Shown here one piece after another: positions 63,734-64,000 of a stretch of DNA of 64,000 bases. The notes under the pieces were generated by a model that was given only the letters and a program-made list of their open reading frames with translations, had not been told where the DNA came from and ran no database searches. Source of the stretch: Rhabdophis nuchalis. Lineage: Eukaryota; Chordata; Lepidosauria; Squamata; Natricidae. The stretch lies in NCBI GenBank assembly GCA_039707465.1, contig CM077653.1, positions 5,510,184 through 5,574,183 of the forward strand, written 5' to 3'. The stretch's first letter is position 1. The number at the start of each line of letters is the position of its first letter. A program made the translations under genes and the position numbers.

Positions 63734-64000
63734 GGGACGTAGTGGCTCAGTGGCTAAGACGCTGAGCTTGTTGATCAGAAAGGTTGGCAGTTCGGTGGTT
63801 CGACTCCCTAGCGCTGCGTAACGGAGTGAGCGCCCATGACTTGTCCCAGCTTCTGCCCACTTAGCAATTCGAAAGCATGTTAAAATGCAAGTAGAAAAAC
63901 AGGGAGCACCTTCGGTGGGAAGGGAACAGCGTTCCGTGCACCTTCAGCATTGAGTCATACGGGCCATATGACCATGGAGACGTCTTCGGACAGCACTGGC
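63734..64000 (+). mobile_element. Sauria SINE, cut by window edge
   Basis: The best-preserved head in the window: an A box TGGCTCAGTGG (63743-63753) and B box GGTTCGACTCC (63797-63807), both exact matches to the RNA polymerase III promoter consensus. The body runs to GACGTCTTCGGACAGCACTG at the edge. Confidence 0.97.

Noticed and set aside
63734..63810. Functional tRNA gene
   Set aside because: The A and B boxes belong to the Sauria SINE head. There is no mature tRNA fold with an acceptor stem, and SINE body follows.

Overview
The window looks like squamate (lizard or snake) nuclear DNA, most likely from a snake. It contains tRNA-derived SINEs of the Sauria/Bov-B-tailed type, L2, CR1/L3 and L1 LINEs, several families of short hAT-like DNA transposons, and CR1 3' tails that run directly into pentanucleotide microsatellites, a pattern described in snakes. 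There is no sign of bacterial or viral gene organisation. Almost all long open frames are retrotransposon remnants or simple-sequence artefacts.

Host genes are sparse. At the right end, on the + strand, are the first two coding exons of ATP12A (non-gastric H+/K+-ATPase alpha subunit). Exon 1 encodes only Met-Gly-Lys at 58848-58856 and exon 2 lies at 62510-62650; the rest is beyond the window. A TATA-like box lies near 58538. At the left end a GC-rich, CpG-island-like block (about 2.8-4.15 kb) holds a minus-strand signal-peptide exon (3323-3377) whose gene would continue leftward out of the window. Between them, several short minus-strand segments have splice sites and one open frame (53101-53164, 52251-52322, 39942-40039, 17404-17547, 16793-16847, 5160-5382). 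Some neighbours are phase-compatible and could belong to one unrecognised minus-strand gene upstream of ATP12A. I could not identify the protein, and these calls range from moderate to weak.

The remainder is a dense, nested transposon landscape. 0-3 kb: the end of an LTR, a SINE and a minisatellite grown from a MIR-like SINE. 4-16 kb: CR1, LTR and L2 pieces, a 550-bp polypyrimidine tract and an L1 insertion carrying only ORF1. 16-24 kb: candidate exons, a perfect 130-bp palindrome with 8-bp target duplications, two DNA transposons each split by L2, and a complete solo-LTR-like element. 24-44 kb: many CR1, L2, SINE and hAT copies, often inside one another. 44-48 kb: a 27-bp minisatellite with 135-bp higher-order structure and a CR1 nested in old L2. 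48.4-51.5 kb: an almost full-length L2 with an unbroken 980-codon ORF, inserted in another LINE. 52-58 kb: candidate exons, large microsatellites and a pair of inverted composite miniature elements just upstream of ATP12A. 58-64 kb: the ATP12A 5' end with intronic repeats.

Target-site duplications and interruptions give a relative order of insertion at many places. All family names come from sequence memory, not a database search.
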